A DNA stretch of 64,000 bases, taken from NCBI RefSeq assembly GCF_028683095.1, contig NZ_JAJUBC010000007.1, positions 1 to 64,000 of the forward strand, written 5' to 3'. The notes under the pieces are model-generated. The model saw only the letters and a program-made list of their open reading frames with translations. It searched no databases and had not been told where the DNA came from. The DNA comes from Enterovibrio gelatinilyticus (GTDB lineage: Bacteria; Pseudomonadota; Gammaproteobacteria; Enterobacterales; Vibrionaceae). The position numbers and the translations under genes were made by a program. Of this stretch, positions 44,579 to 53,173 are shown piece after piece. How positions within the stretch are numbered: position 1 is the stretch's first letter; every line of letters begins with the position of its first letter.

Positions 44579-44623
44579 AGCGACTCGCATAAGCTTGATG
44601 CGTATCAAGCTTGCGAAATCGCT
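44579..44623. other. long imperfect hairpin between purR and torD
   Basis: A three-part stem: AGCGA/TCGCT, TCGC/GCGA and AAGCTTGAT/ATCAAGCTT (18 pairs in all), with small bulges and the loop GCGT. It ends 36 bases before the terminator at 44659 and could be the body of a small plus-strand RNA, a processed 3' end of the tor transcript, or a repeat. No T-tract of its own. Confidence 0.5.
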
Positions 44624-44654
44624 ACGATTTTCACTTTCTATCTCTAAAAAATGA

Positions 44655-44679
44655 AAAAACCGGGCAAGCCCGGCTTTTT
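44655..44679. terminator. terminator after torD
   Basis: CCGGG-CAAG-CCCGG with A-tract on one side and T-tract on the other, 24 bases after the torD stop on the minus strand. Usable in both directions. Confidence 0.85.
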
Positions 44680-44697
44680 GGTTTCGGGAGTAGGACG

Positions 44698-45345
44698 CTA
44701 TTCGCCTTTTAGGAACGAGAGGTCTAATGCGACAAATGCGTTGAGGAGCACGCCAGACGCTTTATAAAAGCCAAAGCCATCGAATTGTTCAAGCGACTTC
44801 TGGAAGCTGCCTAACCATGGGGTAACCATGGTTTCTAAGAAAACCTGTTGCTCTTGCATCAAGGCTTCTTGTTTGTCTTCTTCGGTCTCTTTGTTCGCAA
44901 GAATGACCAAGTTACCCATGAAATCGAGGACGACAGCAAGATGGTCAAAGGGCTCATTGAAGTCTTTTCGTTGAGCGATGCCATATTTCTCCATCCATTG
45001 ACCCATCTCTTGCGCAGGTTTGTCGTTGAGCAAACCAGTCTCGCCGATGTACATGGAGGCATAAGGCAATGCGCCCGTTTTTGGGGTGCTAAGGAACAAA
45101 CCACAAAAATCAGCCGCGAGTTCCAATTGCGCGTCTTCGCGCAATTTTAATGCGGCTAGTGCGCTACGAAAACCTGCGATTGGGGCTTTCAATTCATCGG
45201 TCATGGCGAGCGCGGAATAGTAACTATCCATGCTGCTACCTTGATAGTTGATGAGATCTTCTTGGGTCAGCTCATTAGCAAACAGAGAAGACATCCACCA
45301 GTAAAACTCGGCGCGTTGTTCGTTGATGGCGTTAAATTCTTTCAT
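44698..45345 (-). CDS. torD: TorD chaperone for TMAO reductase
   Basis: A 215-residue all-helical cytoplasmic chaperone that binds TorA, protects its twin-arginine signal and helps molybdenum-cofactor insertion. Family text: NEQRAEFYWWMSSLFANELT at the start, LAADFCGLFLSTPKTGALPY ASMY (split here to mark the conserved PYAS), and EPFDHLAVVLDFMGNL with the E-P-x-D-H motif diagnostic of TorD/DmsD proteins. ATG at 45345 is chosen because GGA lies about seven bases upstream; the ATG two codons earlier is too close to it. Third gene of torCAD, separated from torA by 114 bases holding a terminator-like hairpin. Confidence 0.93.
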   Translation of the reverse strand: MKEFNAINEQRAEFYWWMSSLFANELTQEDLINYQGSSMDSYYSALAMTDELKAPIAGFRSALAALKLREDAQLELAADFCGLFLSTPKTGALPYASMYIGETGLLNDKPAQEMGQWMEKYGIAQRKDFNEPFDHLAVVLDFMGNLVILANKETEEDKQEALMQEQQVFLETMVTPWLGSFQKSLEQFDGFGFYKASGVLLNAFVALDLSFLKGE

Positions 45346-45417
45346 TGTCATTCCGTCGTTAGGGAAGGGCAGAGAGAGTACAAATGTGTAAGAGTATAAG
45401 TGTATAGAATATGGAGT

Positions 45418-45446
45418 AAAAAAGGGCAGCTAAGCTGCCCTTTTTC
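45418..45446. terminator. hairpin/terminator between torA and torD
   Basis: 10-bp stem AAAGGGCAGC/GCTGCCCTTT with a 3-base loop, flanked by A- and T-tracts. It sits inside the operon, so it should attenuate torD relative to torA, or torD has its own promoter downstream. Confidence 0.8.
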
Positions 45447-45459
45447 TTCACTCTGTCTC

Positions 45460-47988
45460 TTATGCGATATCCATCGCTGGGAACAGTGGGTTCACATCAT
45501 CCACAGAGGTTGGGCCGCTAAAGCCAGTAACCGCTGGAATTTTACCTGTGAACTTCTCGATCTCAACCAATGCAGTGTGCGCAGAGGTAGCTTGAGCGAG
45601 CTTCGATGTGCCGATATCTACAGTCAATACGTTTGGATCGCCGTAGGTACAAAGCGTGCCTGGCTTACCGCCTTCAAGAGGGGCATACCATGCGCCTTCT
45701 TCAATACGACATACGCCCGCTTTATAGTCGTCAGTCACCACTGCGCCTGCTAGCACTTGACCACGGTCGTTAAACACGCGAACAAGGTCGCCAGACACAA
45801 TACCGCGCACTTTTGCATCCGCTGAGCTGATGTAGCAAGGCTCGCGACCCGCAACCGCATAGGTGTTACGGAAAGCGTCTGATGAACACAGTTGCGAGTG
45901 CAAACGGTAGTTCGGGTGACAGCTTTGCATGTGAAGCGGGTAGCTGTTTGACTTAGGACCACCATGGCTACGTTCTACTTTCTCGAACCACATTGGGTGA
46001 CCTTGACAGTCGTCGTAACCCATATCGGCGATTGTTTTACAGTAGATTTCGATTAAGCCAGATGCAGTACCCAATGGCTCCAAATCTGGTTCGTTACGGA
46101 ACGCTTGGTGGCGAACCCACTCTGTGCCTTCAGGGAACGAAATGAATTGCTCTTCTTCCCAGAACTTAACGAAGTTTGGCATACGAACGCCGATACCACG
46201 GCCTTGCAAACGCGCACCGTTGTAGATCTCTTCGATCCATTCCATTTTGGTTTTGCCGCCAGTGAACGCTTCTTCGCGATCGTAACGGGTGCAAAGCTCA
46301 CGGAAAATATCAAAGTCATCTTTCGCTTCAAACATTGGCTCTACGATTTGTTTCATCGCAATAATGCCTTTGTTTGAGTGGTTACCAAATGACTCAATGT
46401 CATTTCGCTCGTAAGTTGTCGTTGCTGGCAGAACGATATCTGCAAAACGGCAACTTGCTGTCCACTGATGGTCAATAGACACATAAGTTTCTAGCTTACG
46501 CCACGCCTTGATCATGCGGTTACGGTCTTGGTGCTGGTGGAATAGGTTACTACCACATGAAATTGCCATTTTAATGTGCGGAAATTTCACTTTCTGACCA
46601 TTGAAATCAATGGTTTCACCTGGGTTTTCAAGGCAATCTACAATACGTGCGATTGGGATATAGCTTGAGTAACCGTTGTAGCTACCGTTATGGATTGGGT
46701 CAACGCCAGTGACAGAGTTGAAACCAGACATAAGAGGGCCAGCAGAGGTCACGGTACCTGCATCGTTATAGTGCCAGCCGAAGCCGAAACCACCGCCAGG
46801 TAGACCAATTTGACCTAGCATTGCTGAAACAACAACGATCATCCATGCGTACTGTTCGCCGTGCTGCATACGTTGCAAACACCAGCCAGCCATGATTTGC
46901 GTGCGACCACTTGCCATGGTGCGTGCAAGATCTCGGATATCATCAGCAGGAATGCCACAGATTTTCTCTGCCCATTCTGGTGTTTTTGCTACGCCGTCTT
47001 TTTCACCCAACAGGTAAGGCAAGAACTTGTCAAAGCCTGTGGTGTAGTCTGCCAAGAATTGCTCATCGTGCAATTTCTCTGTGTATAGCGTGTACGCAAT
47101 AGCTAGCATCAATGGCACGTCAGTTTGTGGGTTAACCGCAATCTGTTTGCCACCGAAGAATTTATAAGAAGAGGTTTTTACTGGGTCAACGTGGAATACC
47201 TTGATGTCGCCAGATTTAACTTTCTCAGCCAATTGCTGGTAGTAGCCATAAACGCTGTGGTCTGGAATCTGCCAACCAACTTGCAGGTTCTTAACAGGGT
47301 CGTTACCCCAGATCACGATGTTTTTGGTGTTTTCCAGTACGACAGGCCATGAAGTTTGTTGTTCGTAAACTTCCATTGCACCAGCAACATATGGCAATAC
47401 CACTTGCGCTGAACCTGTTGAGTAGTCGCCCATCTTCGCAAGGAAAGTACCATGCAAACCAATCGCACGATGCATCATGGTACCAGCAACGTTGAGCTTG
47501 CCAACTGATTGCCAACCCGTGTTACCTGCGTACAGAGCACTAGGGCCATAAGTGGTTTGAACACGCTCCAACTCGTGGTGGAGGAAGTCCAACGCTTGAG
47601 ACCATGGCACACGTACAAAGCGGTTATCACCACGTTGTGATGTGTCAGATTTCCAACCGTGTTTCAGCCAGTCAAGGCGCACCATTGGGTATTTAACGCG
47701 AGATGGGTTGTAAACCACTTCGCGAACAGCGTTAAGCATTGCTGTTGGGTGCGGGTCGTGCTCAAACGGGACGGTGTCTACCCAAATGCCATTTTCTACT
47801 TTCGCGCGGAAAGCACCCCAGTGTGAGCCGTGGATCACGTCACCTGAGAAGGTGTTTTTCGCGTCAGTCGCTGCCATTGCAGAGCGTGGTGCTAGTAAGC
47901 TACCACCGATAACAGCACCCGCACTTGCGGTTAACATGCCAGAGAGAAAACGACGGCGGGTAATGCCTTGTAGTTTTTCAGTCGCCAT
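45460..47988 (-). CDS. torA: TorA periplasmic trimethylamine-N-oxide reductase
   Basis: An 842-residue molybdenum enzyme of the DMSO-reductase family that reduces TMAO to trimethylamine in anaerobic respiration. A twin-arginine signal (TRRRFLSG, residues 10-17, followed by a hydrophobic run to about 39) directs folded export. HGSHWGAFRAKVENG, YAGNTGWQS and GDYSTGSAQVVLPY (Ser molybdenum ligand) and GNDPVKNLQVGW are TorA signatures. Length matches the family; no N-terminal iron-sulfur cluster motif, as expected. AAGGA precedes the ATG. It follows torC after 85 bases and depends on TorD and TorC. Confidence 0.96.
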   Translation of the reverse strand: MATEKLQGITRRRFLSGMLTASAGAVIGGSLLAPRSAMAATDAKNTFSGDVIHGSHWGAFRAKVENGIWVDTVPFEHDPHPTAMLNAVREVVYNPSRVKYPMVRLDWLKHGWKSDTSQRGDNRFVRVPWSQALDFLHHELERVQTTYGPSALYAGNTGWQSVGKLNVAGTMMHRAIGLHGTFLAKMGDYSTGSAQVVLPYVAGAMEVYEQQTSWPVVLENTKNIVIWGNDPVKNLQVGWQIPDHSVYGYYQQLAEKVKSGDIKVFHVDPVKTSSYKFFGGKQIAVNPQTDVPLMLAIAYTLYTEKLHDEQFLADYTTGFDKFLPYLLGEKDGVAKTPEWAEKICGIPADDIRDLARTMASGRTQIMAGWCLQRMQHGEQYAWMIVVVSAMLGQIGLPGGGFGFGWHYNDAGTVTSAGPLMSGFNSVTGVDPIHNGSYNGYSSYIPIARIVDCLENPGETIDFNGQKVKFPHIKMAISCGSNLFHQHQDRNRMIKAWRKLETYVSIDHQWTASCRFADIVLPATTTYERNDIESFGNHSNKGIIAMKQIVEPMFEAKDDFDIFRELCTRYDREEAFTGGKTKMEWIEEIYNGARLQGRGIGVRMPNFVKFWEEEQFISFPEGTEWVRHQAFRNEPDLEPLGTASGLIEIYCKTIADMGYDDCQGHPMWFEKVERSHGGPKSNSYPLHMQSCHPNYRLHSQLCSSDAFRNTYAVAGREPCYISSADAKVRGIVSGDLVRVFNDRGQVLAGAVVTDDYKAGVCRIEEGAWYAPLEGGKPGTLCTYGDPNVLTVDIGTSKLAQATSAHTALVEIEKFTGKIPAVTGFSGPTSVDDVNPLFPAMDIA

Positions 47989-48019
47989 GTAGGAATCCTT
48001 ATTCGTTTAAAGTTGAATT

Positions 48020-48043
48020 GGACAGGCACTTGAGCACCTGTCC
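48020..48043 (-). other. intercistronic hairpin between torC and torA
   Basis: Stem GGACAGG/CCTGTCC with a 10-base loop in the torC-torA spacer and no T-tract. It may protect or separate the two parts of the transcript so that TorA can be made in excess of TorC. Confidence 0.45.
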
Positions 48044-48073
48044 ATTGTTTATTCTTTTTATCGCTGCGGCAGA

Positions 48074-49237
48074 TTAGTGCGCGCCAGCACCACCCGTGTC
48101 GCTACCATGGTTCTGCAGATACTTCAGCAGGGTGCGCTCTTCGGTTTTGCTCAGGCGGTAATATGCACTCATTGCTTTCAGGCTCGAAATCCAGCCGTTA
48201 GCGGTGAAGTGGCCTGGAGCAGGGGCTGCGTGACAAGAGTTACAAGAAGACGAGTACATTTCAGACGCGTAATCCCAAACAGGATCAATGCTGTCAATCA
48301 GGCCGTCTTTGGTCACGTAGGCGTTAACCGCGACTTGTTTCCAAGCGATGTTGGTCGCTTGGTCAACTTCTTCTGAAATTACAGTTTCAGTTGTTTTAAC
48401 GTCTCCACGAATGGTTGCCTTGAATACACGTTTACCCATGTACTCGGTCATGACGCGGCCTTTGCCGTTGGTTTCGATCCAGCCTTGGATGCGAACTTTC
48501 AGCATGTCGCCTTCTTCAGCAATAACATCGATTTCAGACGCAGGAAGCAGTTGACCTTCTACTTTGCCGTTCGCATCAGCGGTCGCGAACAGGCTTTTCT
48601 CTTCGATTGAGAACAGCTTTTTAGCACCAGCAGGAACGGTTGCAGATGCGGTCAAGGTTTCGAATGTCTTACGGAAACCACCCGCCATGTTTGGCAGTTC
48701 GTGGGCAATACCTTTATGACATTCCACACACGCCATGTTTTCTTTCGCAGCAGGGATCATCTCTTTCATCGCTTGAACAGATTGTTTGCTGTGATCCATA
48801 GCGTCGTATGAGTGACAAGTCGTACAGGTTTTGTAGTTCTCGTCAGCCATGCGATCCCAGACTTTTTGGGCGAGCTCGAGCCGGTGCTCTTCGAATTTTT
48901 CAGGCGTATCGATCTTGCCAGTGATGAAGTGGTGATAAAGGTCTGTCACTGCGCCCATTTTACGCCATACCTTGCCTGTGAAATCTTTTGGCTGGTGGCA
49001 GTCAACACACTCAGCACGAATACCCTTGGCATTGCTGAAGTGGACAGATTGTTTATATTCTTCGTAGTTCTGCTGCATGGTATGGCACGACGTACAGAAT
49101 TCAGTCGACGAGAACACCTCAAAGGTTTTGTTCATCGTGACCACACCTGCGATCGCAATGATGGCACCGATCAGTACCAACGCAATAATTGGATACTTGC
49201 GGCTTGGTTTCATCAGCTTTTGCAATAGCTTTTTCAT
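48074..49237 (-). CDS. torC: TorC pentahaem c-type cytochrome
   Basis: A 387-residue membrane-anchored cytochrome of the NapC/NirT family that passes electrons from menaquinol to TorA. One N-terminal anchor helix (about residues 15-34), then four haem sites CTSCH, CVDCH, CTTCH and CVECH in the NapC-like domain, and a fifth, CNSCH, in the C-terminal domain after about residue 330, exactly as in E. coli TorC. The C-terminal domain also interacts with TorA and the TorS system in E. coli. First gene of the operon, divergent from torR across a 412-base control region. Confidence 0.95.
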   Translation of the reverse strand: MKKLLQKLMKPSRKYPIIALVLIGAIIAIAGVVTMNKTFEVFSSTEFCTSCHTMQQNYEEYKQSVHFSNAKGIRAECVDCHQPKDFTGKVWRKMGAVTDLYHHFITGKIDTPEKFEEHRLELAQKVWDRMADENYKTCTTCHSYDAMDHSKQSVQAMKEMIPAAKENMACVECHKGIAHELPNMAGGFRKTFETLTASATVPAGAKKLFSIEEKSLFATADANGKVEGQLLPASEIDVIAEEGDMLKVRIQGWIETNGKGRVMTEYMGKRVFKATIRGDVKTTETVISEEVDQATNIAWKQVAVNAYVTKDGLIDSIDPVWDYASEMYSSSCNSCHAAPAPGHFTANGWISSLKAMSAYYRLSKTEERTLLKYLQNHGSDTGGAGAH

Positions 49238-49649
49238 AAAATGGATACACCCATAATGTTCTTGTAGTTAGTGATGGGTCATTCCCTGAACCGTGTTAGG
49301 AAAGCAAACCAGCGCACTTTAGCTACGTGTTTTTGATGCGTTATTTCGAGTGGCGCATAGTAACGGTTGGATGTGAATATGGTTACGCACCAAAATGAAC
49401 GGTCAGGATCAAGTTGTGAAAGATTGTGAATAGCGTCAGAAAGAGTGCTGAGGTGTGCTAGCTATGTGCTTCTAAATGCTTAAAAAATTGAGGTTTTGCA
49501 ATGTAACTCGCAAAACCTTAATTTTTGCCTTTTTGAAATCATCAGCTTGAGTGTGTAAAAAACTGAAAAAACCGTGAGATAAATCAAATTTCATCACCCA
49601 TTTACTGTTACAGTGCGCGCCTTAGTGACGAATTGTGAACAGGATTGCG
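49238..49649. promoter_or_regulatory. torC/torR divergent control region
   Basis: No gene. It must hold the torCAD promoter and TorR sites. AAATGAACGG (49393-49402) and TTGTGAACAG (49633-49642) each match the reverse complement of the E. coli tor box (ATATGAACAG) at eight of ten positions; either could be chance. Hexamers were not assigned. Confidence 0.45.
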
Positions 49650-50360
49650 TTGAGCTATCACATTTTGGTCGTAGATGACGAAGTTGTTACTCGCACAATG
49701 ATAAGCGGATACTTCGAAAAACAAGGATATAGTGTCAGTCAGGCCGCTGACGGCAGGGAAATGCACAAAGTTATGAATGACCAGCATATTGATCTCGTTT
49801 TACTCGATATCAATTTGCCGGGTGAAGACGGGTTAATGCTGACACGAGATCTACGCAGTAAATCTGATGTGGGTATTATTTTGGTCACGGCGCGTACCGA
49901 CAGCATCGATCGCATTGTTGGTTTAGAGATGGGGGCGGATGATTACTTCACCAAGCCTCTTGAATTGCGTGAGTTGTTAGTTAGGGTCAGAAATTTGCTG
50001 TGGCGGATATCTCGCAACAACAAAGCGTCGGATGTCGAGAGTTTGCCTCGAGAAAATGATAAAATCGTTAACTTCAACGGTTGGACATTTGATATTGATC
50101 GACGCGCGTTAAGCAATAAGTACGACGCAGTAAAGCTGACTAAAGCTGAATATGAAATGCTAGTGGCTTTTACGGCAAACCCTAGTCGAGTGTTGAGTCG
50201 AGAACGCCTTCTCAACTTGATTAGCCATCGTGTCGACGCACCAAATGACCGCACCGTTGATGTGCTGGTTCGTCGCTTAAGAAATAAAATAGAAGCAGAA
50301 CCTAAGAAACCACAGTTGTTTATTACTGTGCATGGTGAAGGTTACATGTTTGCAGGTTAA
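49650..50360 (+). CDS. torR: TorR response regulator
   Basis: A 236-residue OmpR-type regulator. The receiver domain has acidic pocket DDE (residues 9-11), phospho-acceptor Asp53 in LVLLDINLPGEDGLML, and Lys of TKPLELRELLVRVRNLLWRI. The winged-helix domain has LTKAEYEMLVAFTANPSRVL and RTVDVLVRRLRNKIE. The similarity to E. coli TorR is high through the receiver. The start is set at TTG 49650 (M-S-Y-H-I-L-V-V), because AGGA lies five bases before it and the protein then begins directly with beta-1; GTG at 49635 is possible. It activates torCAD when phosphorylated by TorS; neither torS nor torT is in the window. Confidence 0.92.
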   Translation: MSYHILVVDDEVVTRTMISGYFEKQGYSVSQAADGREMHKVMNDQHIDLVLLDINLPGEDGLMLTRDLRSKSDVGIILVTARTDSIDRIVGLEMGADDYFTKPLELRELLVRVRNLLWRISRNNKASDVESLPRENDKIVNFNGWTFDIDRRALSNKYDAVKLTKAEYEMLVAFTANPSRVLSRERLLNLISHRVDAPNDRTVDVLVRRLRNKIEAEPKKPQLFITVHGEGYMFAG

Positions 50361-50383
50361 TTGCCCTGCAATCTGAGAGAGCT

Positions 50384-50854
50384 ATGAATTACATTCCCTT
50401 TGAAGATTACAAGCGTAAGTGGATTTTCACGCATCAGTCTATGCCTGTTGCCCCCGAAGATTACACGGAAATTAAGCCAATGGCAGAAGCACGTGGTGCG
50501 CAGTTATGGCGAGATTTCATTAGCAATGAAAGCCCGACACCAGACCATTTTGGTAAAGGTGATTGGCCTGTGATGCAAAGTGTGTGGGAAGGTGATGTTA
50601 ACTGGCAAAAGGCTTGGGAAGATGAAGCGGATTTGCCTGAGGCATTCATTGCGCATTTCCCTTGGGAGGACAACGCCGTTGTCTATTTTTGCTATGAGAA
50701 AAGTAACATCATAGAAACGCGCTGGGGCATGTTCAAAAAGTACTGGAAGAACTTTCTGTTTTACGATGACAAGCCCTTGCTTATTGGTCGTAAGAACAAG
50801 CAGGTAGCCATGTTTGACCAAAACGGTACGGTGAAGTTGGGTACGCGCCCATAA
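50384..50854 (+). CDS. DUF2947 family protein
   Basis: A 156-residue cytoplasmic protein, rich in Trp and acidic residues, with the DUF2947 signature MNYIPFEDYKRKWIFTHQSM and a core of IETRWGMFKKYWKNFLFYDD. Function unknown. It begins 23 bases after torR on the same strand and is likely on the same transcript, which ends at the terminator near 50940. Confidence 0.85.
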   Translation: MNYIPFEDYKRKWIFTHQSMPVAPEDYTEIKPMAEARGAQLWRDFISNESPTPDHFGKGDWPVMQSVWEGDVNWQKAWEDEADLPEAFIAHFPWEDNAVVYFCYEKSNIIETRWGMFKKYWKNFLFYDDKPLLIGRKNKQVAMFDQNGTVKLGTRP

Positions 50855-50915
50855 CTCTCATTACGTTTGCCTTCTTCGTTAAGGCTTACTGGTTGAAAGT
50901 GTTCATTTTATGAAA

Positions 50916-50946
50916 AAGCATAAGCGGAAACGCTTCTGCTTTTTTT
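50916..50946 (+). terminator. terminator after torR-DUF2947
   Basis: Stem AAGCATAAGCG/CGCTTCTGCTT with one mismatch, GAAA loop and seven T. Confidence 0.9.
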
Positions 50947-51132
50947 GTTCATATTCAATAAGGTAAGCAACGCGTGTGCGCTTTTACGACTGCTAGTTGA
51001 TGCTAATTAAGCCGATATTCGTGTAGTAACGAGTAATCATTCATGTCATTTGGATTGTTTGGAAGTGCCTTTCTGTTCATTTGTCGGAGTTTATCTATGT
51101 TTGGCACCCCTTGGTGGTGTGTTGCGGACATT

Positions 51133-51162
51133 TTGTGAACAGAGTTGAGCGATGCTGATAAT
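51133..51162 (+). promoter_or_regulatory. candidate promoter of the small lipoprotein gene
   Basis: TTGTGA, 18-base spacer, GATAAT, with TG two bases before the -10. This would start transcription about 75 bases before the lipoprotein gene. Confidence 0.4.
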
Positions 51163-51245
51163 AGAATCCCACCGGAATGGCGCGATACTTGCAGTTATTT
51201 TGTACGTTGCCGCTAGTTAAAAATGAATAGATAAAGGGACTTAGA

Positions 51246-51641
51246 ATGAGAACCGCATTTTTTGCCGCCATGGCGTTGTTAGTATTGACTGCATGTTCAT
51301 ATATACCGACTTACGGTGTACATGGAAAGCTGGTATCCGTTGAGCAGCAAGTGATTGATTGCGAATACGAAGCGGCGTTGGATACGTTGCAACGATTTAC
51401 TGTGGTGGGGAGTGCCAAAGAGAAAATGTGGGCATTTGAATATATGGGTGTCGTTTATCAAGAGAAGATGGATCTCGAGGCGTTCAATCACACGGTTGAC
51501 CGTTTTCTGTTTAATGAAGTGGGCAGAGGTGTTGATCGCGCTGCAATAATTCATCAGTGGAATGAAACCCGCCGAACCATTCGTGAAAAACGAGTTTATC
51601 AATTAGGTCGTGCGGAATGTGCCACAAACTTTGTGAAATAG
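51246..51641 (+). CDS. small lipoprotein, unknown function
   Basis: A 131-residue protein with a lipoprotein signal ending in the lipobox VLTAC at about residue 17, so mature length is about 115. The rest is helical: a pattern like a TPR or Sel1-related fold around CEYEAALDTLQRFTVVGSAK and WAFEYMGVVYQEKMD. No family recognised. The start has AAAGGGA before it. Isolated from the torR unit by a terminator. Confidence 0.75.
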   Translation: MRTAFFAAMALLVLTACSYIPTYGVHGKLVSVEQQVIDCEYEAALDTLQRFTVVGSAKEKMWAFEYMGVVYQEKMDLEAFNHTVDRFLFNEVGRGVDRAAIIHQWNETRRTIREKRVYQLGRAECATNFVK

Positions 51642-51888
51642 GAATGAACTGATTGTTGTATTTTATTGTTAGCCTAGTTCCACTTTTTTAGGTGGGTCGC
51701 ATTTTTTACGCATCTATTTAAAAGATAAAGGAACTTTTTATAGACCTCACAGTTTTCTTATTCATCAGATACTAAATTAGCCCTGTGTTCAAAATCAGTC
51801 AGTAATGCAGGCCGCCACTTATCGACTGATTCTGAACCACAAGACTTTCATTTCTTTCTGTTTTTAGTTTGTAAGCTGAAGGAAATAA
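51642..51888. other. intergenic stretch before a candidate small transcript
   Basis: A/T-rich. GATACT at 51768-51773 resembles a -10 element, without a good -35. No gene larger than a few codons. Confidence 0.35.
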
Positions 51889-51957
51889 ATGAGAGGGCGG
51901 AACTCTAAAGCCGCTAGCAAAACTCGAGGAAAACCAGTGTCGGTATTGGCCTATTGA
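51889..51957 (+). CDS. candidate 22-residue basic peptide ORF
   Basis: An ATG with AAGGA six bases before it opens 22 codons encoding a strongly basic peptide (begins MRGRNSKAASKTRGK). The stop lies inside the loop/3' arm of the terminator hairpin that follows. It could be a real small protein, a leader peptide, or chance within a small RNA. No homologue recognised. Confidence 0.35.
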   Translation: MRGRNSKAASKTRGKPVSVLAY

Positions 51958-51968
51958 CGCTGGTTTTT
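51931..51968 (+). terminator. intrinsic terminator of the small transcript
   Basis: Arms AAACCAG/CTGGTTT with inner GTC/GAC pairing and a run of seven T. It is about 290 bases after the small lipoprotein gene, so a separate short RNA is plausible. Confidence 0.7.
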
Positions 51969-52004
51969 TTCATTTCTGTCGTTTGTGATTTGCTTCAGGC
52001 AAAG

Positions 52005-52033
52005 AAAAAGCGGCAATCATCAGCCGCTTTTTT
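52005..52033. terminator. terminator of the TRAP operon
   Basis: Perfect 10-bp stem AAAAAGCGGC/GCCGCTTTTT with an 8-base loop and T-tracts on both sides, just after the binding-protein gene on the minus strand. Confidence 0.9.
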
Positions 52034-52049
52034 CGTTCACCGTCTTTGA

Positions 52050-53102
52050 CTAGGAATTACGATACGGCTTACCCGCTTTCTCCATCACAGCCGCATACTC
52101 TTTGAATACTTCTACCACCCGTTTGTTGCGTGGGCTTGTTTCTGCCACTTCATCCCAGAATTTATACGCTTCCAGCTCCACTTGTCGCCACTCTTCGTCT
52201 GGAATCGTGGTGAGCTGCATTTTGGTGCCCTGAGTTCTAAGTTTTGCCTCGCCGCCCCAGTACCAATGCTGACGATAGTAGTGAGATGTATCCATCATCA
52301 TGTTGAACAGCACTTTTAAGTGTTCTGGTAGGGCATCCCAACGTTCAGAGTTTGCGAAGAATGACCCGCACCAAGCGCCAGAAATATTGTTGGTTAAGAA
52401 GTAGTTAGTGACATCTGCCCAGCCGACTGTGTAGTCTTCGGTAATGCCTGACCATGCTATGCCATCAAGTTCGCCAGTTTGAACCGCCACTTCTACATCT
52501 TCCCATGGCAAGGTGACTGGAATAACACCGAATCGTGATAGGAATCGGCCTGCAGTTGGGAAGGTGAAAATACGTTTGCCTTTGAGATCTGCGAGACTAT
52601 TGATTGGATCAACGGTGGCGAAATGGCAAGGGTCCCAAGAGCCTGCGCTTAGCCAAGTCACACCTTTAACTTCATCGTAGGCTTCTTTCCAAATTTCCTT
52701 CAAGCCATATTCTTCAAACAAAACTGGCACATCAAGACTATAACGGGTTGCGAAAGGGAAATAACCACCAAATACGGAGATATCTACCGGGGCAGCAATC
52801 GAGTCATCGTCACTTTGTACGGCGTCGATGGTTCCTTTTTGCATTGCGCGGAACAACTCGCCTGTTGGAACAAGCTGGTCGGCGAAATACAACTCGATCA
52901 CCATCTCGCCATTGGCAGCAATGTTGAATGCATCCACGGCTGGCTTAATGACGTGTTCGGCAAGAGCGGGGCCAGCATATGTTTGCAAACGCCAACGAAT
53001 CGGCTCTTTGGCAGAAACAACGGCGGGTGCGCCCATGATGGCGGTCGCACTACCCGCACCGACGATCCCTGCTTTTTTCAAAAAATCGCGTCTATTACTC
53101 AT
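52050..53102 (-). CDS. TRAP transporter substrate-binding protein (DctP type)
   Basis: A 350-residue periplasmic binding protein with a twin-arginine signal (SNRRDFLKKAGIVGAGSATA), as in many DctP-type proteins of the mannitol/chloroaromatic and keto-acid branch. Typical features are LADLKGKRIFTFPTAGRFLS, the arginine in that segment that normally pairs with a substrate carboxylate, and GELDGIAWSGITEDYTVGW. It should deliver an organic acid or related compound to the DctQM permease. Same strand as the DctM gene but separated from it by 283 bases containing a MITE-like repeat. Confidence 0.9.
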   Translation of the reverse strand: MSNRRDFLKKAGIVGAGSATAIMGAPAVVSAKEPIRWRLQTYAGPALAEHVIKPAVDAFNIAANGEMVIELYFADQLVPTGELFRAMQKGTIDAVQSDDDSIAAPVDISVFGGYFPFATRYSLDVPVLFEEYGLKEIWKEAYDEVKGVTWLSAGSWDPCHFATVDPINSLADLKGKRIFTFPTAGRFLSRFGVIPVTLPWEDVEVAVQTGELDGIAWSGITEDYTVGWADVTNYFLTNNISGAWCGSFFANSERWDALPEHLKVLFNMMMDTSHYYRQHWYWGGEAKLRTQGTKMQLTTIPDEEWRQVELEAYKFWDEVAETSPRNKRVVEVFKEYAAVMEKAGKPYRNS

Positions 53103-53173
53103 AGCGGTGTCCTTTTCACATATAGGTTTGATGTTGCACTGTTTGACGCTACATCGTTTGGTTTACGTGTCTC

